Numbered from the stretch's first letter, positions 25,079 to 35,303 are shown. The stretch is DNA of 64,000 bases from Paractinoplanes abujensis (GCF_014204895.1 NZ_JACHMF010000001.1:248001-312000), one strand, 5' to 3'. Numbers and translations are program-made. Notes: generated from the sequence alone by a model not told the origin.

Positions 25079-27562
25079 TCAGCGCGGCCGGCGTGAGCCG
25101 GTGAGGATCAGCCCCGCCGCCGGGGTCTCGGGCCAGGACGCCAGCCAGGCGGAGAAGTCCTCCGAGGACAGCGGCCGGGCGACGTAGTAGCCCTGAACCG
25201 AGTCGCAGCCCAGGTCGCGCACGTGGTCGAACTCGGCCCGGGTTTCGACGCCCTCGACCACCACGTGCAGGCCGAGGGCGTGGCCCAGCTGCTGGGCGGC
25301 CGCGATCACCGCCTGTTTGCCGCGGTGATGCGGGAGGTCGTCGACGAAACTCTTGTCGATCTTGAGCTCTTGCACCGGGAGCTCGGTCAGCCGGCTCAGC
25401 GACGACTGGCCGGTGCCGAAGTCGTCGACCGACAGGCGCACACCCAGGCCGCGCAGCGCGTGCAGGACCCGTACGCCGGCGGTGGGGTCGGCGATGAGGC
25501 CGCTCTCGGTGATCTCCAGGGTGAGGGCCGTGGCGGGCACGTCGTGGCGGCTCAGGGCCCGCTCGACCACGTCGAGGAGCACCGTGTGGTCGCTGAGCAT
25601 CTGGGGTGACAGGTTGACCGCCACCGACAGCTGATGGCCGGCTCGCCGCCAGGAGGCGCACGCGGTGAGGGCCGAGTCGAGCATGTGCTCGGTCAGGGGT
25701 GCGATGAGGCCGGTGCGCTCGGCCAGCGGGATGAACTCGTCGGGGCGTACGGGACCGTCGGACCGCGACCACCGCGCTAACGCCTCGGCGCCGATCACCT
25801 GTCCGGTCGTCGCGTCGATCTTGGGCTGATAGGCCGCCTGGACGAGGTTCTGCTCGACGGCGAGGCGCAAGTCGGTCAGCAGGGCCAGCCGTCGTGGAGT
25901 GTCCTGGTCGTCCTCGGGAGCGTAGACGTGCACACCCGCACGGGCCTGCTTGGCCACGTACATCGCGACGTCGGCGCGCTGCAGCAGCCGGTCCGGGTCG
26001 GTGCCGTGCCGCGGCGCGAGGCACACCCCGATGCCGGCCTGGGTGTGCAGGGCGAGGCCGGACACCGCGGTCGGCTCCTCGAGCATCTCGTGCAGTTCGG
26101 CCGCCAGGGCCAGGACGCCCGCCTCCGAGGTCGCCGCGGTGATCAGGCCGAACTCGTCGCCGCCGAGCCGGGCCACGCGGGCCCGGTCGCCCAGCCGGGC
26201 CTGGATCCGATGACCGACCTCGCGCAGAACGTCGTCGCCGATCGTGTGCCCGAGGGCGTCGTTGATCTCCTTGAACCGGTCCAGATCCAGCAGGACCACA
26301 CCCACCTGCAGGGCCGCGTCGCGGTGGTCCCGCAGCGCCTCTCCGAGGTCGGCGAGCAGCTTGCGGCGGTTGGGCAGGCCGGTCAGGGCGTCGTGCAGGG
26401 CGCTGTGGCTGAGCTGCTGCACCAGCTGGGCGTTGGTCAGCGCGACGCCGGCGTGCCCGGCCAGCGCTTCCAGCAGCCGCAAATGATCGCCGCCGAACGT
26501 CTCGATGTCGGGCAGGCTCCGCGTGACGGCCAGCACCGCCCCGGTGGCGCCCAGGGGCACGGGCGCGGCCATCGCGTCGTCCGGGCCGCCCGGCAGCATG
26601 ATCGACTCGCCGCGAACGGCCGGTTCCCACCATGCGTCCGCCGGCACGTCGGTGCGTGTCTCGTACGTGCGCTCGCCGGTGAGCGACATGCGGGTACGGC
26701 TGTGGTCACCGGGCACGATCAGTTCCGCCGTCTCGGCCCGGACCAGATCGCGGACCTGACTCAGCACCTCGTGGGTCACCGCGGTGGCGTCGTGGGCATC
26801 GCCGACCGCCCGGGTGAAGCGGTAGAGCGCCTCCACCTGCGCGTGCCCCTGGGTCTGCTGGGAGTAACGCCGGAAGACCAGGTAGACGGCGAAGGCCAGG
26901 ATGCCCAGCAGCACCGCGGCGGCGAGCTGATCGCGGATCACGATCGCGGTGATCAGGCCGAGCGTCGTGGTCACGACCACCAGCGGGAGTTGCAGGACGT
27001 TGCGCAGATCGGCGCTCAGCAACCGGCGCCACTCCTCGGTGTCGTCGTGCAAGGCGATCACGGCGCTGATCAGGACGACGGAGATGAGGTCGGCGGCCAG
27101 CGTCGCCACGAAACAGCTCAGCCAGCCGCGCGGGCCCAGCGGATCGGCCGAACCGGCGAGCACGTGGAACAGCAGTCCCGCGGCTGCGGCCTGGGTGCCG
27201 TACAGGGCCGTGTTGAAGGCCAGTTTGGTGCCGCGCTGGCCGCTCAACACGGTCAGGCCCGCGATGCCGCCGATCACCCGCACCAGCACCAGCACGGCCG
27301 GAGCCATCGTGACCAGGCCCAGCACCAGGGGGATCTCACTGAGGCTGATCGTGTGGGACCCTCGCCGCACCGGGAAGGTGACGGTGAACCGTTCGGTGAC
27401 GGCGAACAGCATCGCGATGGCGGCCAGCTGCGGCCAGCTCTGCCCGGAGGCCCACGGGTGCTGACGCAGCAGGATGACCACGACCAGGGTCGTGAAGAGC
27501 GTGAGACCGGCCGTGAGCAGGCCGGTGCGGCCGGCCGCGGACAGCCGCCACACACCCGTCAT
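25079..27562 (-). CDS. Membrane GGDEF-EAL c-di-GMP protein
   Basis: An 827-aa protein with an N-terminal membrane sensor of about 7-8 helices (residues 10-260), a GAF-like segment (about 285-415), then GGDEF and EAL domains. The GGDEF motif is intact in ARLGGDEFGL, but the RxxD inhibitory site normally just upstream is absent. The EAL domain has GAEALARW, DDFGTGQSSL, KIDKSFV and VVVEGVET, the residues of active phosphodiesterases. It can therefore in principle make and degrade c-di-GMP; the balance is not predictable. ATG at 27562 with GAGGAG upstream. Monocistronic. In actinobacteria c-di-GMP governs sporulation and development. Confidence 0.92.
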   Translation of the reverse strand: MTGVWRLSAAGRTGLLTAGLTLFTTLVVVILLRQHPWASGQSWPQLAAIAMLFAVTERFTVTFPVRRGSHTISLSEIPLVLGLVTMAPAVLVLVRVIGGIAGLTVLSGQRGTKLAFNTALYGTQAAAAGLLFHVLAGSADPLGPRGWLSCFVATLAADLISVVLISAVIALHDDTEEWRRLLSADLRNVLQLPLVVVTTTLGLITAIVIRDQLAAAVLLGILAFAVYLVFRRYSQQTQGHAQVEALYRFTRAVGDAHDATAVTHEVLSQVRDLVRAETAELIVPGDHSRTRMSLTGERTYETRTDVPADAWWEPAVRGESIMLPGGPDDAMAAPVPLGATGAVLAVTRSLPDIETFGGDHLRLLEALAGHAGVALTNAQLVQQLSHSALHDALTGLPNRRKLLADLGEALRDHRDAALQVGVVLLDLDRFKEINDALGHTIGDDVLREVGHRIQARLGDRARVARLGGDEFGLITAATSEAGVLALAAELHEMLEEPTAVSGLALHTQAGIGVCLAPRHGTDPDRLLQRADVAMYVAKQARAGVHVYAPEDDQDTPRRLALLTDLRLAVEQNLVQAAYQPKIDATTGQVIGAEALARWSRSDGPVRPDEFIPLAERTGLIAPLTEHMLDSALTACASWRRAGHQLSVAVNLSPQMLSDHTVLLDVVERALSRHDVPATALTLEITESGLIADPTAGVRVLHALRGLGVRLSVDDFGTGQSSLSRLTELPVQELKIDKSFVDDLPHHRGKQAVIAAAQQLGHALGLHVVVEGVETRAEFDHVRDLGCDSVQGYYVARPLSSEDFSAWLASWPETPAAGLILTGSRRPR

Positions 27563-27607
27563 CGGCGGATCTCCTCGTCGCTCGCCCGCCTCCTCCCCAT
27601 CGGCAGC

Positions 27608-27639
27608 GGCCGGGACGGAATGAGCATCCCGTCCCGGCC
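27608..27639 (-). terminator. Terminator after the subtilase gene
   Basis: Perfect 11-bp stem (27608-27618 with 27629-27639) around a 10-nt loop, 12 nt after the stop of the gene ending at 27652. Confidence 0.7.
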
Positions 27640-27651
27640 GGCTGATCCGAT

Positions 27652-29166
27652 CTAACTCCAGGAGGCCGACGACCAGTCGTCGCTCGACCAGGAACGGCCC
27701 GACCACGTCCCGGCCGTCCACGACCGGCCGGTCCACCGGCGGCCGGTCCACGACGAGTCGTTCCACGCCGAGTTCGCGCTCCACGGCGCGCTGTCCGACC
27801 AGGCCGCCGCAGCCCAGGTGCGGGACGCCCACGAGGTACCGGTCCAGCCGTCACCGGCGAGCCGGTTGCCCATCCAGACGCCGCCCGCCCAGGAGGTGCC
27901 GCTCGCGCTGCGGGCCGCCCAGGTGGTGCCGGGCAGGTTGCCCCAGACGCTGCGCTGGCCCGACAGCGGCGCGTTGTCCATCATCAGCCGGCTGTCGCCG
28001 CGGGAGTTGTCGAGCGTGCCGGCGCCGTTGGAGCGCGTCCAGGCCTGGGCCGGGGTCACGACGGTGGTGCGGGCCAACGCGCCGTTCACACTGATCTCCT
28101 GCAGCCCCAGGGTGGCGGCGAGCCCGTTGGGCACCCGCACCGACCCCTTCACCAGCCAGTTCTTGATCTGGTCGGGGGTCGCGGACGGCTTCGCCTGCAG
28201 CAGCAGGGCCACGGCGGCCGAGGTGACCGCGGCCGCCTGCGAGGTGCCGCTGCCCCGGAACAGGGTTTCGCCCGAGCGGGCACCCGGGTTGTAGGTGTCG
28301 ATGTACGAGCCGGGGTCGCGCAACGACAGGATGGAGACGCCGGGCGCGAGCACGTTGATCTGCTTGCCGCCGACGCCCAGGTTGGTGAACGTGGTCAGCT
28401 GGTCGTCGGCCGCGCTGACGGTGCCCTTGGTGTCGGCCGCGCCGACCGTGAGGACGTAGTCGTCCGACGCCGGGTTGGCCAGGGAACCGGCGCCGTTGCC
28501 GTCGTTGCCGGCCGCGGCGACCACGACGATGCCGGCCTGCCAGGCCTTCTCCACCGCGAACCCGAGCGGATCGTTCCAGGTGTTCGGCGTGCCGCCGGAG
28601 CCGTACGACAGGTTGATGACCTTGATCGGGTTGGCCGGGTCGTCGTTGCGGTGCTTGACGACCCAGTCCACGGCCGCGATGACCTGGGTGACGTCCACGG
28701 CCCCGTTGGCGGTGCCGACCTTGATCGAGGTGAGCTTGGCGCCCGGCGCGAGCCCCTTGGTGCCGGTGGCCGTGTCGTTGCCGACGATGATCCCGGCCAT
28801 GTGGGTGCCGTGCCCGAACGTGTCGAGGTAGCGCAAGTCGGATGCCTGCGACTCCATCGACAGGTCGGGGCCGTTGACGATCTGCGCGGCGGGCAGCCCG
28901 CTGACCGGGGCCACTCCCGTGTCGATCAGGGCGACGCCGACACCCTTGCCGGTCAGCGTGGCCGCGGCGCCGGTGTCCGCCCCGATCATCGCGCGAACCT
29001 GCTTGAGGGTGGTCGCCTGCACGGTGGCCGCCGACCCCAGCCAGCTCGCCCACCGGCTCGACGGTCCGGCCGCCGCGGCGGGGACTGCTCCGCCGCCGAG
29101 CGAACCGACCCCGAGCGCCAGCGCCATCGTCCAGGCGCTGCTCTTCCTCATCCGGCCCATGGCCAC
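27652..29166 (-). CDS. Secreted S8 subtilase with Trp-rich C-terminal tail
   Basis: A 504-aa secreted serine protease. Signal peptide ends near PAAAAG (residue 34). The catalytic triad is visible: Asp82 (LIDTGVA), His119 (GHGTHMAG) and Ser309 (GTSQAAA), with Asn221 (AAGNDG) as likely oxyanion-hole residue. A very short spacer replaces a full propeptide. The last 100 residues, from about 400, are a Trp-Ser/Gly/Thr-rich repeat with about 17 Trp residues (for example SWTGRRWTGRSW), a possible surface or polymer-binding tail. Start GTG 29166 has GAGAGA upstream; ATG 29160 is close by. Own terminator. Confidence 0.9.
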   Translation of the reverse strand: MAMGRMRKSSAWTMALALGVGSLGGGAVPAAAAGPSSRWASWLGSAATVQATTLKQVRAMIGADTGAAATLTGKGVGVALIDTGVAPVSGLPAAQIVNGPDLSMESQASDLRYLDTFGHGTHMAGIIVGNDTATGTKGLAPGAKLTSIKVGTANGAVDVTQVIAAVDWVVKHRNDDPANPIKVINLSYGSGGTPNTWNDPLGFAVEKAWQAGIVVVAAAGNDGNGAGSLANPASDDYVLTVGAADTKGTVSAADDQLTTFTNLGVGGKQINVLAPGVSILSLRDPGSYIDTYNPGARSGETLFRGSGTSQAAAVTSAAVALLLQAKPSATPDQIKNWLVKGSVRVPNGLAATLGLQEISVNGALARTTVVTPAQAWTRSNGAGTLDNSRGDSRLMMDNAPLSGQRSVWGNLPGTTWAARSASGTSWAGGVWMGNRLAGDGWTGTSWASRTWAAAAWSDSAPWSANSAWNDSSWTGRRWTGRSWTAGTWSGRSWSSDDWSSASWS

Positions 29167-29274
29167 CCCGCTGTCTCTCGATGCTGAGCGACTCCATCGG
29201 CCGGGTGGTGCCGGCCTGAAGAGAAATCCGCGCGTGACGGAGCCGACAGAGCCGTCCCCGTCAGCGAGCAGGCC

Positions 29275-30088
<814 letters not shown>

Positions 30089-30108
<20 letters not shown>

Positions 30109-30256
30109 GGTGGCCGGGGTGGCGGGGCTCGGTGTCCACCGCGAACGGGTCGCGCAGCTGCCGCATGGCCGCCTCGCCGCGGTCGGCGGTGTGCGGGGCG
30201 GACTGTTCGTCGTCCGCGGGACGCGGGGCGAGGAACTGGGTGGGGGTGACAGGCAT
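30089..30256 (-). CDS. 55-aa peptide gene overlapping a methyltransferase
   Basis: The ATG at 30256 has a strong GAGGAAGG 6 nt upstream, and over 90 percent of third codon positions are G/C, so this is a real gene. The product begins MPVTPTQFLAPRP, has a Glu/Asp-containing middle, and ends in a Pro/His/Arg-rich tail (PRHPGHRDPHPA). It has no membrane segment or Cys. Its last 20 nt overlap the methyltransferase start. It could be a ribosomal peptide precursor modified by that enzyme, or a short regulatory protein. I recognise no family. Confidence 0.6.
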
Positions 30257-30563
30257 GTGGGGCCTTCCTCGAACGGTGTGGCGCGGACCGTGTTCCCTCG
30301 CGCCCACCGGGTGAAACGGGGGATCGCACGCCGTCTGCGGGCGTGGATCGGAGTGGGTGGTCGACTGGCCTCGGCCGGTGCCGCAGCGGCACGACGGATG
30401 AGCGGCTGCGCCGTCTCGATCGGAACCGACATGCGAGCTGATCTGCCGTCAGCTCGTCGTTTTCGCAGCCCTGCGTCTTTCCGGTCCGTACGACGACAAG
30501 ATGTCGACGGAACTGGAAAGAAATGACCTCCGAGAACGTAGCACAGAAACCGGTTCCGGCCAC
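30257..30563. other. Intergenic region
   Basis: 307 bp between the 55-aa peptide gene and the end of the GH92 gene. It should hold the promoter of the peptide-methyltransferase pair on the minus strand, but no convincing -35/-10 pair, terminator hairpin or RNA gene stands out. Confidence 0.5.
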
Positions 30564-33500
30564 TCAGGCGAGCAGCTCCCACTCGGCCAGTTGGGTGGCG
30601 GCGGCGCCGTGGTTGGCGGTGATCTGCAGGCGGTAGCGGGAGTAGGCAGTGGTGTTGGGGATGACGAAGGCTCGCGTCTGCCGCCGGTCGGCGAAGTCGA
30701 GGCCGGCCCGGGTGTCGACCGTGGTCCAGGTGGTGCCGTCGTTGGAGCCTTGCAGCGCCCAGCTGCGGGGGTCGCGTTCGGGGACGTCCTCGGCCGACGT
30801 GAGGGTGTACTGCTTGACGGCGGCCGCGGTGGGCAGGCGGTATTCGAGCGTGGCCGTGTTCGCGAACGTCAGCCACTTCGTCAGGGACGTGTCGTCGACC
30901 AGCTTGGCCGCGGTCTCGGTGGGCGCGTTCTCGCCGGTGGCGGTGACCGTGCCGCCGGTCGCCCGGTCGGTGAGCGGGCGGGGTGCCGCGGTGCCGGTGG
31001 TCAGCGAGGGCGGGATGTCGCTCGCGCCCGTGCCCCACGAGGACGGCGACGGGCCCATCACGAAGGCGAGCGTGCCGCCGGCCTGCAGATCGGCGTGGGT
31101 CAGGTAGTTCTTCGAGTACGGGACGCCGTTGAGCGTGGCGCTCTGGATGTAGCGGTTCGTGTCGCTGACCCCGGGCGCCGAAACCGTGAAGGTGCGGCCG
31201 TTCTCCAGTGAGACAGTGGCCGAGGGGTGCAGGGGAGCACCGATCGTGTAGTCGGTGCTGCCCATCCGGGCCGGATAGAAACCGAGCGCGCTGAACACGT
31301 ACCAGGCCGACATCTGACCGTTGTCCTCGTCGCCGAGATAGCCGCCGCCGTTGCCCGCGCCGGAACCGTAAAGCTTGGTCAGCACATCCCGTACGCGATT
31401 CTGGGTCTTCGCCGGCGTGCCGGCGTAGTTGTACATGTAGAGCATGTGGTGAATCGGCTCGTTGGGGTGGGCGTATTGGCCCATGTTGGTGTCGTAGGCC
31501 TCGCGCATCTCGTGGATGACACCGCCGTAGGAGCCGGGCAGGTACTCGCGGGAGGCGGCGAGGACCGAGTCGATTTTCGCCGACAGCTGGGCCCGCCCGC
31601 CGTACAGGTTGGCCATTCCCTGCGGGTCCTGCGGGGCCGGCGTCACGTAGTGCCAGGGCGCGCCCTCGGTGAATTCGTAGCCCCATTCGTTCGGTTTGAA
31701 GGCCGAGTCCGCCGTACGCCAGGAGCCGTTGGACTGCTTGCCGCGGAAGAACCCGGTCGACGCCGAATACAGGTTGGCGTAGTCGAGGGCCCGGTTCTCG
31801 AAGTAAGCGGCGTCCTCGGTGAATCCGAGCGCCTTACCCAGCTGCGCGAGGCCGAAGTTGTTGTTGGCGTCCTCCAGCGTCCACGAGGCCGATTCTCCCC
31901 GTACGTCGGTGGGCACGTACCGCTTGAACGTGGACACCTCGATACCCTTGCGCCCGCGCGACCCCGACGACGAGTAGACCGCTGCGTTCTTCACCATCGA
32001 GGCGTACGCGGCCCGGTAGTCGAAGTTCCGCACGCCCTTCACGTACGCGTCGGCGAAGGCCAGGTCCTGGTTGGTGCCGACCATGATGTCGATGTAGCCG
32101 GGGCCGGACCAGCGGGGTGTCCAGCCGCCGTTCTTGTAGGCGTTGACGAATCCGTCGAGCATTTCGCCCGTACGGGTGGGGGAGAGCAGCGTGTAGAGCG
32201 GCCAGACCGCCCGGGCCGTGTCCCAGAAGCCGTTGTTCACGTACATCTGCCCGTCGTGCACCTGGTTGTCGTACGGGCTGAAATAGCGTCGCACGCCGTT
32301 CACTGTCTCCGACATGTTGTTCGGGTACATGAAGGCTCGATACATGTTCGAGTAGAACGTCACCAGCCGGTCGGTCGTGGCGCCGTCGATGCGCACCTTG
32401 CCGAGTGTGGAGTCCCAGAGCGCCGCGGCCTCCTCGCGTACGGAATCGAAGCTTTTCGCCCCCACCTCCTGCGACAGGTTGGCCGTGGCCTGCGCGACGC
32501 TGATGTACGAGGTGGCCATTTTCAGCGTCACCTGCTCGTCGGCCGCGGTGGCGAACCGGATCCAGCTCGTCACACCCTGCCCGCTCACGGTGCCGGTCGC
32601 GGTGATGGCCTTGTCCACGGTGGCCGAGAAATACAGCCGTGGCCCCTTGTGGTCGAGGTAGCCGGTGATCGTGCGGGCGCCCGCATTGACCGTGATCGAC
32701 CCACCCACCTTGTCGATGGTGTCGAACACGATGACCGACTCCGATCCGGCCGGGTACTGGAAGCGCATCACGCCGGCGTGGTCGGTGGGGCTCATCTCGG
32801 CCGTGATCCCGTACGTGTCGAGCCGGGTCTTGTAGTAGTGCGCCCGGGCCACCTCGTTGCCGTGGCTGAACGTGGATTTGCGCGCGTCAGGTGTCGTCTT
32901 GATGGACCCGGTCGTCGGCATCACCTGCAACTGGGCATAGTCGCCGATCCAGGGGCTGGGTTCGTGGCTGACGGCGAAGCCCTGCACGGTTGTCGCGTTG
33001 TACTGGTAGAGCCAGCTGTCGCTGTTGCCGTTCGTGACGGGCGTCCAGAAGTTGAAGCCGTTGGGCACGGTCGTGCCCGGGAACGTGTTGCCGCGCGAAT
33101 AGCTGACGTCGGAGTTCGAGCCGCGGCGGGTGTCGACCAGATCGGACAGGCGGGTGGCGGGGACGTCGGCGGTGACGGCCAGATCGTCGAGGTAGCCCCG
33201 GAACGTGCCCGTGTTGGCCGGCTGGTCGTAGCCGATCAGGATCCGGTCGACCGTCCTGCCCGCCGCCCACTGCCCGATGGCCGAGCTCACGAAGTTCCAC
33301 CGGTCGAAACCGAGGACGGACCCGTTCCCCTGGTACGCGGGGTGCAGCCGGACGCCGTTCTGATCGACCGCGCCCGTGTCGCGCAGGCGGCTGCCGTCGG
33401 TGAAGACCAGATCGACGGCGACGTCGAGGTGGCCGCCGGACTGCGGATAGAGCCAGTACGACAGCGTGGTCGCCGCGGTGACGGGGAGGTCGACGTCGAA

Positions 33501-33803
33501 GAGCCGGTTGTACGAGTACGACGCGGTGGAGCTCGTGTCGTTGCCCGAATACATCAGCGCGGCGGCGCCGGTGTGCGCGGTCTCGCTGCGCGGGGCGCTC
33601 TCCATGCCGGGCAGGCCGCAGCAGTAGCCGCCGACGCCGGCGCTGCTCTCGACGCTGTTCTGCCAGGTGGGTGCGGGATCGCCGGTCTCGAAGCCGGTCA
33701 CGAAGTCGCCCGGGGCCGCGACGGCCGGCGGGGCGGCGACCGTCAGGCCCAGGCCGGCGGTCAGCAGGAGGGTGGCGAGCCAGGGGAGGAGGCGTGGGCG
33801 CAT
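30564..33803 (-). CDS. Secreted GH92 alpha-mannosidase with F5/8-C domain
   Basis: A 1079-aa exported enzyme (ATG 33803; an ATG at 33824 is in frame). Signal peptide ends near APPAVAAP. Residues 35-200 form an extra beta-sandwich domain (FVTGFETGDPAPTW), residues 205-930 the two-domain GH92 catalytic unit with GFWDTARAVWP and DEDNGQMSAW, the calcium and acid/base regions. The last 130 residues are an F5/8 type C (CBM32-like) domain. GH92 enzymes are calcium-dependent exo-mannosidases, often acting on alpha-1,2-mannose of fungal or plant glycoproteins. Its promoter carries a LacI-type operator just downstream of the -10. The F5/8 domain closely resembles the one inserted in the divergent ThuA/PQQ protein. 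Confidence 0.9.
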   Translation of the reverse strand: MRPRLLPWLATLLLTAGLGLTVAAPPAVAAPGDFVTGFETGDPAPTWQNSVESSAGVGGYCCGLPGMESAPRSETAHTGAAALMYSGNDTSSTASYSYNRLFDVDLPVTAATTLSYWLYPQSGGHLDVAVDLVFTDGSRLRDTGAVDQNGVRLHPAYQGNGSVLGFDRWNFVSSAIGQWAAGRTVDRILIGYDQPANTGTFRGYLDDLAVTADVPATRLSDLVDTRRGSNSDVSYSRGNTFPGTTVPNGFNFWTPVTNGNSDSWLYQYNATTVQGFAVSHEPSPWIGDYAQLQVMPTTGSIKTTPDARKSTFSHGNEVARAHYYKTRLDTYGITAEMSPTDHAGVMRFQYPAGSESVIVFDTIDKVGGSITVNAGARTITGYLDHKGPRLYFSATVDKAITATGTVSGQGVTSWIRFATAADEQVTLKMATSYISVAQATANLSQEVGAKSFDSVREEAAALWDSTLGKVRIDGATTDRLVTFYSNMYRAFMYPNNMSETVNGVRRYFSPYDNQVHDGQMYVNNGFWDTARAVWPLYTLLSPTRTGEMLDGFVNAYKNGGWTPRWSGPGYIDIMVGTNQDLAFADAYVKGVRNFDYRAAYASMVKNAAVYSSSGSRGRKGIEVSTFKRYVPTDVRGESASWTLEDANNNFGLAQLGKALGFTEDAAYFENRALDYANLYSASTGFFRGKQSNGSWRTADSAFKPNEWGYEFTEGAPWHYVTPAPQDPQGMANLYGGRAQLSAKIDSVLAASREYLPGSYGGVIHEMREAYDTNMGQYAHPNEPIHHMLYMYNYAGTPAKTQNRVRDVLTKLYGSGAGNGGGYLGDEDNGQMSAWYVFSALGFYPARMGSTDYTIGAPLHPSATVSLENGRTFTVSAPGVSDTNRYIQSATLNGVPYSKNYLTHADLQAGGTLAFVMGPSPSSWGTGASDIPPSLTTGTAAPRPLTDRATGGTVTATGENAPTETAAKLVDDTSLTKWLTFANTATLEYRLPTAAAVKQYTLTSAEDVPERDPRSWALQGSNDGTTWTTVDTRAGLDFADRRQTRAFVIPNTTAYSRYRLQITANHGAAATQLAEWELLA

Positions 33804-33845
33804 GGCGTGACCTGCCGTTCGCATGCTGATCACGGGTGGGGTCCG

Positions 33846-33859
33846 TGACAACGTTGTCA
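33846..33859. promoter_or_regulatory. LacI-type operator TGACAACGTTGTCA
   Basis: Perfect 14-bp palindrome with the central CG typical of LacI-family sites. It sits about 10 nt downstream of the GH92 -10 element, where a repressor would block initiation. A 13/14 copy lies at 34187-34200 at the start of the divergent operon. Confidence 0.75.
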
Positions 33860-33868
33860 AGTTTCGGG

Positions 33869-33898
33869 ATAGTAAACACGGCCATGGACCTGCGTCAA
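33869..33898 (-). promoter_or_regulatory. GH92 promoter TTGACG-N18-TACTAT
   Basis: On the minus strand TTGACG (33898-33893) and TACTAT (33874-33869) are 18 nt apart, a near-consensus housekeeping promoter driving the GH92 gene. The start point would lie near 33862, so the palindrome at 33846-33859 overlaps the first transcribed bases. Confidence 0.65.
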
Positions 33899-33958
33899 TG
33901 AATAGGGATCGACCGGCTCCGATCGTCCACTTTCGTCGCCGGAACCTTTACTTTCATC

Positions 33959-33984
33959 GATGTGAGTCATAAGTTGCTCACATC
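33959..33984. promoter_or_regulatory. Inverted repeat GATGTGAG-N10-CTCACATC
   Basis: Perfect 8-bp arms with a 10-nt AT-rich spacer inside the 375-bp divergent GH92/multicopper oxidase region. It is probably a regulator site for one or both transcripts; no regulator gene is adjacent. Confidence 0.4.
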
Positions 33985-34178
33985 AGACCGAAGTTTTGAT
34001 TCTTCTGAGAAAAGTCCGTAACACGCGCACGGGCGGCTGGGTGGCGGCCCCGGTCCGGGCGTAGCGGTGCTGTGCCTTGGCAGGCGGGGCGCGATCCCCG
34101 ACCGGGTCCGCACCTGCCCGCTCTTCTTCAGACGTGGGCGTCCCGGTCCTTCGTGGCCGGCGGCGCGGGAGGACGCGA

Positions 34179-35303
34179 ATGAACGATGACAACGTTGTCG
34201 GCCGGGCCCTGCGCAGGTGGGGCCGGGGCATGACATTGAACCGCGATGACCTCGCAGGCGGCCGAACGGCCGAGGGGGGCGGCGAGCCGCAGCAGCTGCG
34301 CCGGCGCTCCCTGCTCGCGGCCGCGGGCGTCCTCGGTGTCACCGGCGGCGCGGTCGCGGTCGCGACGACGACCCGGTCCGAACCGGCCCAGGCCGCCGAG
34401 GGCGTCACCAAGCGGATCACGATCTACGCCGTCGCGTTGCCCGGCAACCAGTTCGGCTACGGCCTGACCCCCGACACCGCGACCATCCCCGGGCCGGTCC
34501 TCGAGATGTACGAGGGCGACACGCTCGAGATCACCCTGGTCAACACGACCAACCAGCGGCTCTCGATCCACCCGCACGGTGTCGACTACAGCACCGACTC
34601 GGACGGGGCGCCGTTCAACAACTCGTTCAACGCCCCCGGCGAGACCCGCAAGTACGTGTGGCGCTCGCACGAGATGACCGCCACCAGCGGCCGGCGGTTC
34701 CTGCCCGGCAGCGCCGGCTACTGGCACTACCACGACCACGCGATGGGCACCGACCACGGGACCGCGGGCCTCATCAAGGGCCTGTACGGCGCCCTGATCG
34801 TGCGGCGGCGCGGCGACATCCTGCCCGACAAACAGTTCACCGTCGTGTTCAACGACCTGCAGATCAACAACAAGGTCGCCCCGAACACGCCGATGTTCGA
34901 GGCCAACCTGGGTCAGCGTGTCGAGTGGCTCGCCATCGGCCACGGCAACTTCTTCCACACGTTCCACCTGCACGCCCACCGCTGGGCCGACAACCGTACG
35001 GGATATCTCGAAGGCCCGTCCGACCCCAGCCCCGTCGTCGACAACAAGGACCTCAACCCGGGCAACTCGTTCGGCTTCCAGGTGCTGGCCGGCGACTCCG
35101 TGGGACCCGGCGCGTGGATGTACCACTGCCACGTGCAGTCCCACTCGGACACCGGCATGGCCGGCATCTTCCTCGTCCGCAACGCCGACGGCACCATGCC
35201 GCCCGGCGCCCAGGAGGCGATCGACCGCTTCAACGGCCACCAGCACGCGGCCGCCGCCAAAGCATCAGCGCAAACGCACGTCCACGGAGGGACTGGCTCA
35301 TGA
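34179..35303 (+). CDS. Two-domain multicopper oxidase, Tat-exported
   Basis: A 374-aa exported oxidase. The ATG at 34179 has GGGAGG upstream; ATG 34230 is an alternative if the palindrome at 34187 is an operator rather than coding. A twin-Arg signal (RRRSLLAAAGVLG) lies at about residues 41-55. All copper motifs are present: HPHG, HYHDH, HTFHLHAH and HCHVQSH with a Met ligand nearby, as in small two-domain laccases that work as trimers. Such enzymes oxidise phenols, metals or electron carriers and reduce oxygen to water. It is first in a four-gene operon and overlaps the next gene in ATGA. Its likely partner is the cupredoxin two genes on. Confidence 0.9.
   Translation: MNDDNVVGRALRRWGRGMTLNRDDLAGGRTAEGGGEPQQLRRRSLLAAAGVLGVTGGAVAVATTTRSEPAQAAEGVTKRITIYAVALPGNQFGYGLTPDTATIPGPVLEMYEGDTLEITLVNTTNQRLSIHPHGVDYSTDSDGAPFNNSFNAPGETRKYVWRSHEMTATSGRRFLPGSAGYWHYHDHAMGTDHGTAGLIKGLYGALIVRRRGDILPDKQFTVVFNDLQINNKVAPNTPMFEANLGQRVEWLAIGHGNFFHTFHLHAHRWADNRTGYLEGPSDPSPVVDNKDLNPGNSFGFQVLAGDSVGPGAWMYHCHVQSHSDTGMAGIFLVRNADGTMPPGAQEAIDRFNGHQHAAAAKASAQTHVHGGTGS
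34187..34200. promoter_or_regulatory. Second LacI-type site TGACAACGTTGTCG
   Basis: Matches the perfect palindrome at 33846-33859 at 13 of 14 positions. It lies over codons 3-8 of the multicopper oxidase gene, about 340 bp away, a distance compatible with looping between the two divergent units. Confidence 0.55.
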
